Notes: generated by a model not told the origin, from the sequence alone. A stretch of 64,000 bases of DNA from Saccharospirillum sp. (GCA_018402545.1 JAGYIL010000001.1:806001-870000); one strand, 5' to 3'; positions 1-12,381 are shown, numbered from the stretch's first letter. Program-made: numbers and translations.

Positions 1-1068
1 GCCATGCGTGACAAAGGCCATGTGATTCTGACGCACCCGTCGTTTTACCGGGAGCAGGAAGATTATCCGTTGCACTTTGGTCTCGACAACGCCGATAGCC
101 TGGAACAGGCGCTGCGGCAGGACCGGCGGGTGCGCAACACCCTGGCGACGGTCGAATTCAGTGGGCTGATCACCAACGGCGATAAATCCACCATCTTTGT
201 TGGCGAAGGGGTTGAACCTGAATTGTTTCAGGTGCGCGGCCCGTCCATGCGCCTGGATGCTGGCCGCCTGTTTGGCGTCGCCAATTCAGATGGCGGCGCA
301 CAGGCCCTGGTCGGTAGAAGTCTGGCCGGCAATTTGAAGGTGGGCGTGGGCGATGGGCTGACGCTGATGAGTACGACGGTGGATGGTGCACTCAATGCCA
401 TTGATGTAACCGTGCGGGGCATTGTATCCACGGGCGTCCCCGAGCTGGACAGCCGCCTGGTCATGACCCGTATAACCGATGCACAGCGCCTGCTGAACAG
501 TGATCGGATTACCCGTCTGGGTGTCTATCTCAATGACAGTGCGCAAGCGGATGCCTTCTATAACAGCCTGCAGGAGCAGTATCCGGACTTGGGAATTACG
601 GCCTGGCACGAACGGGCTTTTTTCTACACCAGCGTACGTAACCTCTATAACCGCATTTTTGGTGTGATGGGTCTGGTTATTCTGGCCATGGTTGGTTTTG
701 CCGTCTTCAACACCGCTTCAATGAGTGTGATGGAGCGCACCCGCGAAATTGGAGCACTGGCTGCGATGGGGACTCGACGAGGCGAGATTCTGCGCTTGTT
801 CTTGATGGAAGCCGGACTGATCGGGTTGCTTGGTAGTCTGGTCGGGCTCTTGTTGTCCGGGTTGCTGTCGTTGGGGCTGATGGTTTTTGAGGTACAAATG
901 CCACCGCCACCGGGCCAAACCGAGGGTTACCCGTTGCAGGTTTACTGGTCTGCCGAAATGGCCGTGATCAGCTCGGCCATTGTCGTGGTATTGGCTGCCC
1001 TTGCCAGTGGCGTAGCCACGTTCCGGGGTGTTCGCAAACCCATAGTGGAGGCACTGAATTATGCGTAA
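1..1068 (+). CDS. ABC transporter permease, FtsX/MacB type (5'-truncated by window edge)
   Basis: This is the C-terminal part of a lipoprotein-export or efflux-type ABC permease. The frame is open to the first base, so the N-terminal membrane helix and true start lie outside the window. What remains is a large extracytoplasmic domain (about residues 1-210) followed by three hydrophobic segments near residues 218-240, 265-295 and 318-342. The middle part carries the FtsX-domain signature 'MERTREIGALAAMGTRRGEI'. The stop overlaps the next gene by 8 bp, so the two are co-translated. The downstream partner is a LolA-like periplasmic protein, so the pair probably moves a lipid or lipoprotein across the envelope. 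The substrate cannot be told. Confidence 0.85.
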   Translation, partial: AMRDKGHVILTHPSFYREQEDYPLHFGLDNADSLEQALRQDRRVRNTLATVEFSGLITNGDKSTIFVGEGVEPELFQVRGPSMRLDAGRLFGVANSDGGAQALVGRSLAGNLKVGVGDGLTLMSTTVDGALNAIDVTVRGIVSTGVPELDSRLVMTRITDAQRLLNSDRITRLGVYLNDSAQADAFYNSLQEQYPDLGITAWHERAFFYTSVRNLYNRIFGVMGLVILAMVGFAVFNTASMSVMERTREIGALAAMGTRRGEILRLFLMEAGLIGLLGSLVGLLLSGLLSLGLMVFEVQMPPPPGQTEGYPLQVYWSAEMAVISSAIVVVLAALASGVATFRGVRKPIVEALNYA

Positions 1069-1780
1069 ACAGGACTTGTGGTTGTGTATTCTATTGCTGT
1101 TTGTCCTGGGCGGACTTCGGGCTGAACCGTCGCCGGAACTGGCGGTGCTCGATCAGGCACGCACTCGCCAGGGCGATGTTCGGGTAGAGAGCCTGATTGA
1201 AGTGTGGGAGGCGGGCGAATTGCTCCGCTCCAGTGCTTTTGAGGTGTACGTAGGGGCCGGTCGACGCTCACTGGCATTGGCCAGAAGTGGTCGGGAAGCG
1301 GGGCAGAAAGTACTGATGCTGGATGATCAGTTCTGGCTTTTTCTGCCCGCCAGCCAGCGGCCCATTCGCATTACCCCCATGCAGAAGATGCTGGGTGAGG
1401 CATCGATTGGCGACATCGCCTCGTTACGCTGGCAGGAGGACTACCGCATTGTAAACCGGCAGCCCGAACAGGAAACGCTGTGGCTCACTCTGGAAGCGGC
1501 CCGTGCTGGCTTGAGTTATCAGCGAGTCGAGTTGCAAGTGCGTGCCGATGACTATGCGCCCCTGAGCGCCCGCTTTTATCTGACCTCCGGGAAGCTCGCC
1601 AAAACAGCCACCTTTGAGCTTGACGAGGCGGGTGGCGAACTGACCGTTGCCCGTATGACCCTGACTGATGAGGTCATGGGCGATGAGGTGACTCGCATCC
1701 ACTATCAGAGCGTGACCTCGGTGGACATACCGGAGCGGTGGTTTTCGCCGGCCTTTCTGGCCCGCAATCCAATCGACTAG
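1061..1780 (+). CDS. LolA-like outer membrane lipoprotein-sorting protein
   Basis: A 239-residue predicted periplasmic protein. Residues 1-21 form a signal peptide (positive MRK, then a leucine-rich core ending GLRAEP). The rest is beta-strand-rich, without cysteines in the mature part, as in the LolA/LolB-fold family often encoded beside FtsX-type permeases. The ATG lies inside the end of the permease gene and is preceded by GGAGG at 1047-1051. Co-translation suggests it takes a hydrophobic ligand from, or hands it to, the permease complex. The family call rests on overall pattern and context, not on a catalytic motif. Confidence 0.7.
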   Translation: MRKQDLWLCILLLFVLGGLRAEPSPELAVLDQARTRQGDVRVESLIEVWEAGELLRSSAFEVYVGAGRRSLALARSGREAGQKVLMLDDQFWLFLPASQRPIRITPMQKMLGEASIGDIASLRWQEDYRIVNRQPEQETLWLTLEAARAGLSYQRVELQVRADDYAPLSARFYLTSGKLAKTATFELDEAGGELTVARMTLTDEVMGDEVTRIHYQSVTSVDIPERWFSPAFLARNPID

Positions 1781-1948
1781 CTAGGAGCCTGTCGGACTTG
1801 GGTGGATCGATGCGAGGGAGTGGGACGGCGAGACCAAATGTTTGCAAATTTTGAGTGCATAGTGGGCCTATGTGCTCGAAATTTGCGGATATTTGGGCCG
1901 TCGTCCCGCTTCCGCAGTCGATTCATCTTAAGTCCGACAGGCTCCTAG
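1781..1948. repeat. Long imperfect inverted repeat (MITE-like)
   Basis: Two arms of about 80 bp run in opposite directions around a centre near 1865. The outer 19 bp are a perfect match: CTAGGAGCCTGTCGGACTT at 1781-1799 and its reverse complement at 1930-1948. Inner parts also pair imperfectly, for example GGGACGGCG against CGTCGTCCC and TGTTTGCAAATTTTGAG against CTCGAAATTTGCGGATA. No transposase or convincing ORF lies inside. It fills the space between the LolA-like gene and ilvY and could also act as a transcription barrier. Confidence 0.75.
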
Positions 1949-2000
1949 GCCTGGCAAACGACTCATACAGCTTTCATAAAGTTGCACAACCCCGGGTTTG

Positions 2001-2019
2001 TATTGCGTTTGCTGCAATA
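2001..2019. promoter_or_regulatory. Candidate IlvY operator
   Basis: TATTGC-N7-GCAATA, a perfect 6-bp dyad with LysR-type spacing. It lies 50 bp before ilvY and overlaps the expected -35 position of a promoter whose -10 is CATAAT (2035-2040). IlvY of E. coli binds operators of the TTGC/GCAA type, so autoregulation is the natural reading. Confidence 0.55.
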
Positions 2020-2068
2020 TTACCGGGGGCATGGCATAATCGGGGGCCGGTCAGAGGAGTCGATTACT

Positions 2069-2959
2069 ATGGATCTGCGAGCGCTCAAGCAGTTCTTGCA
2101 CCTGTCCCAAACACTGCATTACGGCAAAACGTCCGAAGCCATGCATGTCAGTCCGTCTACACTGAGTCGGAGCATTGCCCGGCTAGAAGATGAGCTGGGT
2201 GCTACGCTGTTTGAACGGGATAACCGGACGGTGGTGCTGACTCAGGCCGGGAGGCTGTTTCGTGAATTCGCCGAATCGACACTGGCCCACTGGCAGGAGC
2301 TCAGGCATAAGCTACAAAATGATCCGGATGAATTGCGCGGCCAGGTGCGGCTCTATTGTTCGGTGACCGCCAGCTATTCGTTCATGTTGGAAGTGCTGAC
2401 CGAGTTTCGCAAGCGCTTCCCCAACATTGAGGTGATTCTGGAAACCGGCGATGCCGCCCAGGCCGTGCAGAAGGTAATGGACGATGAGACCGATGTTGCG
2501 GTTGCACCCCGGCCGGACCATCTGCCCAACCCGCTGATGTTCGCGTCCATTGTTGAGACACCACTGGACTTCATCGCGCCGGTGATCGACTGTCCGGTGC
2601 GCAGCCTGATGCAGGAAACCCCCATTCCCTGGGGGCAGATTCCCTTTGTCGTGTCCGAGTATGGGCTGGCAAGAAAGCGTCTTGATCACTGGTTCCGGGC
2701 GCATTCGATCAAGCCCAACATCTATGCTCAGGTGGCGGGCAATGAGGCTATTGTCAGTATGGTGGGCCTTGGCTTCGGGATCGGAGTGGTACCCGGGCTG
2801 GTGATTGAGAACAGCCCGATGAAAGATAAAATAGAGCGAATCGAGACGGATACGGTTCTCGAACCTTTCGACGTCGGGGTTTGTGTCCTCAATCGGCGAC
2901 TGCAGGACCCGCTGGTCAGTGCTTTCTGGCAGACCGCGGTCGACATTACCGGAGACTGA
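2069..2959 (+). CDS. ilvY: LysR-type regulator IlvY
   Basis: A 296-residue LysR-family regulator closely matching IlvY, the acetohydroxyacid-responsive activator of ilvC. The N-terminal helix-turn-helix (residues 1-60) includes 'MHVSPSTLSRSIARLEDELG' and the family-specific start MDLRALKQFLHL. The effector domain keeps CSVTASYS near residue 95 and GDAAQAVQKV near 128. The ATG at 2069 follows AGAGGAG; an in-frame upstream ATG at 1982 would extend the protein through the operator and is rejected. In E. coli ilvY is divergent from ilvC, but here no ilvC is adjacent and pssA follows instead. Confidence 0.88.
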   Translation: MDLRALKQFLHLSQTLHYGKTSEAMHVSPSTLSRSIARLEDELGATLFERDNRTVVLTQAGRLFREFAESTLAHWQELRHKLQNDPDELRGQVRLYCSVTASYSFMLEVLTEFRKRFPNIEVILETGDAAQAVQKVMDDETDVAVAPRPDHLPNPLMFASIVETPLDFIAPVIDCPVRSLMQETPIPWGQIPFVVSEYGLARKRLDHWFRAHSIKPNIYAQVAGNEAIVSMVGLGFGIGVVPGLVIENSPMKDKIERIETDTVLEPFDVGVCVLNRRLQDPLVSAFWQTAVDITGD

Positions 2960-3034
2960 CGCTCCGGGAACACCAGTTTATGCTTGCCCGGGCCAGCGCT
3001 GGCCCGTGCCAAATCAATGAAAAAGGGGGGCTCC

Positions 3035-3832
3035 ATGAGTTCCACAGAAGAAAAAACGACGGAGAATGATCAATTGCCGGTACAGCAACACCCGAGCCAC
3101 CGTCGTGGCATCTACCTCTTACCCAATTTGCTGACAACCGCCGCCTTGTTTGCGGGCTTCTATTCCATCGTGTTGTCGATGAACGGGAGCTTTGTACGCG
3201 CTGCCATGGCCATTTTTGTTGCTCAGATTCTCGATGGCATGGACGGGCGCGTAGCCCGCATGACGCATACGCAGAGTGAGTTTGGGGCCCAGTACGATTC
3301 CATGTCCGATAATCTGGCGTTTGGCGTGGCACCGGCCATTCTGGTGTATCAGTGGTCGCTGCACAGCCTGAGCAACCTGGGCTGGGTCGCTGCCTTTATC
3401 TTTGTTGCCGGGGCAGCCTTGCGTCTGGCGCGGTTTAATACCCAGATCAACACTGTCGACAAGAAGTTTTTTGTTGGTCTGGCCAGTCCGGCAGGCGCCG
3501 GCGTGTTATGGGCCATGGTGTGGGCGCTGGGTCAAAAAGGGGTCGAGGGTGAGTCGGTCGCCTGGTTGATGGTGATAATCGTGCCGCTGATAGGCGCCAT
3601 GATGGTCAGCCCCATTCGCTACTACTCCTTCAAAGACCTCAGCGACAAGGGGCGGGTACCCTTTGTCGTGCTGCTTTTGTCGATCATGGTGATTGCCGTA
3701 ATCGCCCTGGATCCGGGGCCGGTCCTGTTGGCTTTCGCCGTGACCTATGCGCTCTCGGGGCCTGTGTTTGAAGCCTGGCGCCGCTTGCGACTGTATAAGA
3801 ATGCCCGGAAAGTAGAGTCTGGCGACGACTGA
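3035..3832 (+). CDS. pssA: CDP-diacylglycerol--serine O-phosphatidyltransferase
   Basis: A 265-residue inner-membrane enzyme that makes phosphatidylserine from CDP-diacylglycerol and L-serine, the first committed step to phosphatidylethanolamine. The complete CDP-alcohol phosphotransferase motif D-G-x2-A-R-x8-G-x3-D-x3-D lies at about residues 68-90. About seven hydrophobic segments follow. ATG 3035 is chosen because AAAGGGGGG precedes it; ATG 3017 is a less likely alternative. pssA commonly sits next to ilvC in related genomes, so its position after ilvY looks like a remnant of that arrangement. Confidence 0.9.
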   Translation: MSSTEEKTTENDQLPVQQHPSHRRGIYLLPNLLTTAALFAGFYSIVLSMNGSFVRAAMAIFVAQILDGMDGRVARMTHTQSEFGAQYDSMSDNLAFGVAPAILVYQWSLHSLSNLGWVAAFIFVAGAALRLARFNTQINTVDKKFFVGLASPAGAGVLWAMVWALGQKGVEGESVAWLMVIIVPLIGAMMVSPIRYYSFKDLSDKGRVPFVVLLLSIMVIAVIALDPGPVLLAFAVTYALSGPVFEAWRRLRLYKNARKVESGDD

Positions 3833-3843
3833 TCCGCATCCTC

Positions 3844-3885
3844 TGGCAGCGCTACCCTTATAAAAAGGATGTAAAGGCGCTGCCA
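3844..3885 (+). terminator. Hairpin after pssA
   Basis: TGGCAGCGC (3844-3852) pairs with GCGCTGCCA (3877-3885). No U-tract follows, so it may be a 3' stabilising hairpin rather than an intrinsic terminator. A second small hairpin, AAGCAGC/GCTGCTT, lies near 3911-3926. Confidence 0.4.
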
Positions 3886-4030
3886 TGGCAGATCAGTTGT
3901 GCCAGAGTTGAAGCAGCTTGCTGCTTTACTGCTGGACTTCAGTAAGAGCCCGCCCCGCCAGTGTGAAACCAGTCAGCGCCTGATTCCGTAGTCTTTATAG
4001 GCTATGAATAAATCCAACAGGATGCGATGT

Positions 4031-5002
4031 ATGTTAATCAAACAGGCTTCAGACTTAACCGAAAACGACGTAACGCCCAAATCGGCCTACCTGAACCGCC
4101 GACATATTATTCAGGCCGCTGGTGGGCTGGCTCTGGCCGGTGCCGTTCCGCGTGTATTTGCAGAAGAGCAGAGAGCCCCTCACTGGCTGGACCAAAAGGT
4201 TGAACAAACGGTGTTTCGCAGCGTCACCACCGACGAAGACCTGACGGATCGTGCCGATGCAACCTCCTACAACAACTTTTATGAATTCGGAACGGGCAAG
4301 GGTGATCCGGCCAAGTATGCCGATGACTTTAACCCTTATCCCTGGGAAATAACGGTGGATGGGGAGTGTACCAACCCCGGCACCTTCGACCTTGAATCCC
4401 TGGTGGCTAGTTCAGGCGCCACCGAGGAACGGATATACCGGCTGCGCTGCGTGGAAGCCTGGTCGATGGTAATCCCCTGGATTGGCATCGAGTTGGGTAA
4501 GGTGCTGCAGCAATTCGAGCCCACCAGTGATGCGCGCTACGTAGCGTTCGAAACGGTCGTTCGGCCGGATGAAATGCGTGGCCAGCGCAGCCGCTTCTCG
4601 TTCATCGATTACCCCTATCTGGAAGGCTTGCGCATGGATGAAGCCATGCATCCGCTCGCCTTTCTGGCCGTGGGCATGTACGGCGAACCACTGCCAAACC
4701 AGAATGGTGCGCCGATACGCTTGCTATTGCCCTGGAAGTACGGTTTCAAGAGCATCAAATCCATAGCCCGAATCAGTTTTGTGCGCGAGATGCCGCCCAT
4801 TACCTGGAACCTGGCAGCGGAAAACGAGTACGGCTTTTACGCTAACGTAAATCCGGAAGTGGACCACCCGCGCTGGAGCCAGGCCAGTGAGCGTCGTATT
4901 GGCGCCAATGGCGATGTAGAGCGTATCCCGACCCGGCTGTTCAATGGGTACGATGAAGTGGCATCGCTGTACGAGGGTATGGACCTGAGGAAGTTCTTTT
5001 AA
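4031..5002 (+). CDS. msrP: Protein-methionine-sulfoxide reductase, molybdopterin subunit MsrP
   Basis: A 323-residue periplasmic molybdoenzyme that repairs oxidised methionine in envelope proteins. A Tat signal (LNRRHIIQAAGG, then an alanine-rich core and AEE cleavage region) begins near residue 21. The cofactor-ligand cysteine is in YRLRCVEAWS near residue 140. The start MLIKQASDL at 4031 matches the family N-terminus and follows AGGA; the in-frame ATG at 4004 is less likely. It abuts msrQ with no gap, forming the usual msrPQ operon. Electrons come from the quinone pool through MsrQ. Confidence 0.93.
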   Translation: MLIKQASDLTENDVTPKSAYLNRRHIIQAAGGLALAGAVPRVFAEEQRAPHWLDQKVEQTVFRSVTTDEDLTDRADATSYNNFYEFGTGKGDPAKYADDFNPYPWEITVDGECTNPGTFDLESLVASSGATEERIYRLRCVEAWSMVIPWIGIELGKVLQQFEPTSDARYVAFETVVRPDEMRGQRSRFSFIDYPYLEGLRMDEAMHPLAFLAVGMYGEPLPNQNGAPIRLLLPWKYGFKSIKSIARISFVREMPPITWNLAAENEYGFYANVNPEVDHPRWSQASERRIGANGDVERIPTRLFNGYDEVASLYEGMDLRKFF

Positions 5003-5641
5003 ATGGCAGGCATTAACCTCAGGCATGGCTGGCTTTGGTGGTTACTGTTTGTGTCTGCACTGGTGCCCGGCGCCTGGTACTGGGGTCTGTTTATACTGGA
5101 CCCCAGAGCGCTGGGGGTAGACTCGCTTGAAGTCGTATTGCAAGAGATGGGGCGCTGGGCACTGTGGATGTTGCTGATTACGTTGTCCTGCTCCACGCTT
5201 CGGCGGCGAACGCCCCTGCCAAACCCGGTTCGTTACCGTCGAATGCTGGGTCTGTTCACCTTCTTTTATGCCACCTTGCATTTGGGCACCTATGTAATCG
5301 GCTGGATCGAGCTGGATACTGCCGTGTTCTGGGATGACATCAGCAAGCGGCCTTTCATTTACCTTGGGATGATTGGCTGGGCCGGGCTGCTGGCGCTGGC
5401 TGTGACATCGCCCAAAGGCATGGTGCGCAAGCTGAAAAAGAACTGGAAGCGACTGCACCGGGTGATTTATGCCGTCGTTATCCTGGCGGTCATCCACTTC
5501 TGGATGCAATCCCGGGTGTCGTCACTGGAAGCCTGGGTCTACACGCTGCTGACCCTGGTCTTGCTGGGTGAGCGAGCCTGGGCCAGATATTCAGCCAGAG
5601 CCCCGGCCTCTTCGAGCAAGACGAGGACGGCCCGGGCCTGA
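5003..5641 (+). CDS. msrQ: Haem-containing quinol-oxidising subunit MsrQ
   Basis: A 212-residue inner-membrane b-type cytochrome that passes electrons to MsrP. About six hydrophobic segments are visible. Histidines suitable as haem ligands lie in FYATLHLGTYV near residue 92, KRLHRVIYAV near 152 and ILAVIHFWMQ near 164. ATG 5003 follows the msrP stop directly, so translation is coupled. The last 15 residues are serine/arginine-rich and polar. Confidence 0.92.
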   Translation: MAGINLRHGWLWWLLFVSALVPGAWYWGLFILDPRALGVDSLEVVLQEMGRWALWMLLITLSCSTLRRRTPLPNPVRYRRMLGLFTFFYATLHLGTYVIGWIELDTAVFWDDISKRPFIYLGMIGWAGLLALAVTSPKGMVRKLKKNWKRLHRVIYAVVILAVIHFWMQSRVSSLEAWVYTLLTLVLLGERAWARYSARAPASSSKTRTARA

Positions 5642-5698
5642 GGGAAGTGCTCTTGCGAGTGCGATCGGCCAGACTTGTCAGTTTTTTTAAAACACCTC

Positions 5699-5726
5699 TT
5701 GACCCTCCCTCAAAAAAGACTATTAT
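5699..5726 (+). promoter_or_regulatory. rRNA operon promoter (upstream of two)
   Basis: TTGACC (5699-5704), a 16-bp spacer, then TATTAT (5721-5726) and the start region ACGCCTCCC, like stable-RNA P1 promoters. The T/A-rich tract GTTTTTTTAAAA just upstream is a plausible UP element. Confidence 0.7.
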
Positions 5727-5839
5727 ACGCCTCCCTCGCCGCACAGCGGTGATGGGAAGCCTCTTTTCAGCAGTACGATTGAGTCTTTTTAGACCAAGCC
5801 TAAGTGGTTGATTTAAAAAGAAAAAATGCAGAAAAGAGG

Positions 5840-5867
5840 TTGACAGCGCGGCGCAGATCATTAAGAT
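5840..5867 (+). promoter_or_regulatory. rRNA operon promoter (downstream of two)
   Basis: Consensus TTGACA (5840-5845), 16-bp spacer, TAAGAT (5862-5867). It is preceded by an A-rich UP-like tract (TTTAAAAAGAAAAAATGCA, about 5812-5830) and lies about 305 bp before 16S. Confidence 0.75.
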
Positions 5868-5909
5868 ACGCACCACGTTGAACGAAGCAGCCAATAGCGC
5901 CAAGCTTCG

Positions 5910-5921
5910 AGTTCCTTAACA
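5910..5921 (+). promoter_or_regulatory. boxA-like antitermination site in the rRNA leader
   Basis: AGTTCCTTAACA resembles the boxA consensus TGYTCTTTAACA. The rest of the leader (5922-6171) holds no gene; it should contribute the 5' strand of the 16S processing stem. Confidence 0.45.
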
Positions 5922-6171
5922 TTGTCAGAAGTAATTCGTGTGGGCGCTTGTAGGTCGACGCTGAATCACTCTACTCATTGAGCTTCACTTCGGTGGAAGG
6001 ATTGAGTCGAGCGAGGACGCATAAAGAATTGTCTTTCATAGAAAGACACTCGATCTGTAAGCGACCTGTCAATGAATTCATTTGTTGAAAGGCGCCTTTT
6101 GGCTTCGGCTGAGGGGTAGCTTGCGTCGAGCAAGATTGGGTGGATGCCTTCGGGTGTCTGCCGAACGATTT

Positions 6172-7662
<1,491 letters not shown>

Positions 7663-7738
7663 AACCTGAATCTGCAAGTGTCACAACGAATTACTTCTTC
7701 TGACGACCTAATCGGGTAACCGGTTGCGGGTTTTCGGA

Positions 7739-7750
7739 TGTTCTTTAACA
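7739..7750 (+). promoter_or_regulatory. boxA in the 16S-23S spacer
   Basis: TGTTCTTTAACA matches the boxA antitermination consensus and lies in the usual place in the spacer. The spacer (7663-7882, about 220 bp) has no tRNA gene: I see neither the tRNA(Ile)/tRNA(Ala) pair nor a tRNA(Glu). Confidence 0.8.
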
Positions 7751-7882
7751 ATCTAATCAAGTTTCTCAAAAATGAAGTTCTGAAGAACCAAGCGTTGAAC
7801 GTAGACTTTGTCTAACCGTCTGCGACCGTATTGCTTTGAGTAGTGATGGCACCGAAGGTGACGACACTCCTTCGGGTTATAT

Positions 7883-10694
<2,812 letters not shown>

Positions 10695-10915
10695 ATAACG
10701 CCCAAGGGGTGTTGGGTCGCCGATGGATAGATAAAGAAAGACTGCGACAGTGCTTGGAACTGACGAACGACATTTTGAGAAGCAACAGACTTGATTAGAG
10801 CGGGCGGGAAGAGAAGAAAGCTGCGAGCGACGAGCTTAGAGCTGCGAGTCAGGGCGCCACGGCGCATACTGCTGACTGACAGCTAACAGCTAACAGCTTC
10901 TCTCCCCAACCAGTT
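10695..10915 (+). other. 23S-5S spacer with short direct repeats
   Basis: No gene is visible. It carries short repeats (GAGCTGCGAG- and AGCTAACAGCTAACAGC-type) and inverted runs such as GAGAAGAAAGCT against AGCTTCTCTC, which could form the precursor stem that separates 23S from 5S. Confidence 0.5.
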
Positions 10916-11034
10916 TGCTTGACGACGATATAGAGCTGTGGAACCACCTGATCTTGCCGAACTCAAGTGAAACGCAGCCTCTCGCCGATGGTAGTGTGGG
11001 TCTCCCCATGCTGAGAGTAGGTCATCGTCAAGCT
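10916..11034 (+). rRNA. 5S ribosomal RNA (with deletion)
   Basis: The ends TGCTTGACGAC and GTCATCGTCAAGC pair as the 5S terminal stem, and ATGGTAGTGTGGG with AGAGTAGGTCATCG is typical of 5S. Loop B/C reads CCGAACTCAAGTGAAAC (10957-10973), two bases shorter than the near-universal CCGAACTCAGAAGTGAAAC. This is the same kind of lesion as in 16S and 23S. Confidence 0.88.
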
Positions 11035-11042
11035 TTAATGCC

Positions 11043-11072
11043 AACCCCAGGCCAGAGATGGTCTGGGGTTTC
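11043..11072 (+). terminator. Intrinsic terminator of the rRNA operon
   Basis: AACCCCAG (11043-11050) pairs with CTGGGGTT (11063-11070), followed by a short T-tract. It lies 9 bp after 5S, so no tRNA follows 5S in this operon. Confidence 0.75.
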
Positions 11073-11108
11073 TCGCGTGAAAAAGTGCCCGATGTCGTTG
11101 AGGGCGTC

Positions 11109-11502
11109 TTTTGTGGGAGGCCACTCTGTGGGCGACGGGGAGTAGCCGGGCCGGTGACTATGGCCATTGCCCGTGGTCGGTGTCAGCGGTTGGTTGTGCT
11201 TCCAGTCGCCCAGGGGACTGGCCTCCCACCTTGGACAGCGGGTGAGTGGCCTCTGGCTTGAAGTTATCTTTTGTGGGAGGCCACTCTGTGGGCGACGGGG
11301 AGTAGCCGGGCCGGTGACTATGGCCATTGCCCGTGGTCGGTGTCAGCGGGTGGTTGTGCTTCCAGTCGTCCAGGGGACTGGCCTCCCACCTTGGACAGCG
11401 GGTGAGTGGCCTCTGGCTTGAAGTAATCTTTTGTGGGAGGCCACTCTGTGGGCGACGAGGAGTAGCCGGGCCGGTGACTATGGCCATTGCCCGTGGTCGG
11501 TG
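11109..11502. repeat. 160-bp tandem repeat, 2.5 copies, REPIN-like
   Basis: Units start at 11109, 11269 and 11429, giving an exact 160-bp period with only a few base differences. The third copy breaks off at about 11502. Each full unit is framed by inverted REP-like ends: GTGGGAGGCCACTCTGTGGG on the left and CAGGGGACTGGCCTCCCAC on the right. GTGGGAGGCCA pairs with TGGCCTCCCAC, and GGGCGAC with GTCGCCC in copy 1. This resembles REPINs (paired REP sequences mobilised by RAYT transposases), but no RAYT gene is in the window. Short ORFs through the repeat are not credible genes. Confidence 0.85.
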
Positions 11503-11678
11503 CCCGCACACTGATCCATCAACTGTCGCAATGGGTGGCCACAAGGGCCAGCCGGCAAATTATCATTGCTGATGCCGACTACCACGCGAGTGCCTTGTAT
11601 CAGAGCCTGGGGTTCGGGTTGTCGCAACGTGAGGGCTGCTTGTGCCAGTGGCCCGGTTATGTCTCTCCAGGCCACTGA
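11503..11678 (+). pseudogene. C-terminal remnant of a GNAT acetyltransferase
   Basis: The reading frame encodes a typical GNAT ending: a helix, IIIADADYHASALYQSLGF (the acetyl-CoA-side motif before beta-6), and a final strand, with stop TGA at 11676-11678. The N-terminal two-thirds, including the R/Q-x-x-G-x-A motif, is missing. The homologous part begins exactly where the third 160-bp repeat breaks off, so the repeat array appears to have replaced or deleted the front of the gene. An ATG inside the repeat keeps the frame open but is unlikely to drive a functional protein. Confidence 0.6.
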
Positions 11679-11685
11679 GCACGGC

Positions 11686-12381
11686 TCAGGTGGTTCTGAA
11701 CTCCAGATCCCAGACACCATGACCCAGGCGAATGCCACGCCGCTCGTACTTGGTTTCAGGCCGTTGTTCGGGTCGGCCGGGTAGATAACATCCGCTTCCT
11801 TGAGTATTTTCCCAGCCCTCGGCCGTTTCCATCACACCCAGCATGTGCTCGGCGTAGTTTTGCCAGTCGGTGGCCATATGGAAGGTTCCACCCGGCTTCA
11901 GTTTTTTGCGCAACAAGGCGGCAAACTCCGGCTGAACGATGCGCCTTTTGTGGTGACGTTTCTTATGCCAGGGGTCGGGGAAGAACAGTTGCACCGTATT
12001 GAGGCTGTGGTCTGCAATGCAGTGAGTTAGAAACTCGACCGCATCTTCCTTGCACACGCGCAGATTACTAACGCCTTCTTCCTGAACATGATGCAACAGT
12101 CGCCCGACACCGGGCGTATGTACTTCTACTCCGATAAAGTCTTTTTCCGGGGCTTGTTGCGCCATGCTTAGCAATGAGTCGCCGTTGCCAAATCCAATCT
12201 CAAAGACAACGGGTGCATGGCGACCGAATATCTGCGGCAAATCATAGGGGCCGTGGCTGAGATCGAGCCCCAGCGTGGGCCAGCCATTCTCAAGCGCCAG
12301 TTTCTGGCCTTCGGTCATGCGTCCGGTGCGCATGACAAAACTGCGAACCTTGCGTTGAATGGGGGAAAGATCGTTGGTCAT
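11686..12381 (-). CDS. trmB: tRNA (guanine-N7-)-methyltransferase
   Basis: A 231-residue SAM-dependent enzyme that makes m7G46 in the tRNA variable loop. The SAM-binding glycine motif [12 protein letters not shown] is near residues 59-70. The family hallmark [20 protein letters not shown] lies near residue 135, and the [10 protein letters not shown] motif near 170. The length is normal. It is the last of several minus-strand genes, 28 bp after the DUF423 gene, and ends 7 bp from the GNAT remnant, which is convergent. Confidence 0.95.
   Translation of the reverse strand: MTNDLSPIQRKVRSFVMRTGRMTEGQKLALENGWPTLGLDLSHGPYDLPQIFGRHAPVVFEIGFGNGDSLLSMAQQAPEKDFIGVEVHTPGVGRLLHHVQEEGVSNLRVCKEDAVEFLTHCIADHSLNTVQLFFPDPWHKKRHHKRRIVQPEFAALLRKKLKPGGTFHMATDWQNYAEHMLGVMETAEGWENTQGSGCYLPGRPEQRPETKYERRGIRLGHGVWDLEFRTT

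Noticed and set aside
1855-2193. 112-codon ORF before and into ilvY
   Set aside because: Runs through the inverted repeat and out of frame into ilvY; the ilvY frame is clearly the real one.
11109-11502. Possible CRISPR array
   Set aside because: The repeats are 160 bp, contiguous and without unique spacers; no cas genes.
11028-11572. Several overlapping ORFs on both strands in the 160-bp repeats
   Set aside because: They repeat with the DNA period and overlap each other in all frames; the DNA is better explained as REPIN-like palindromes.
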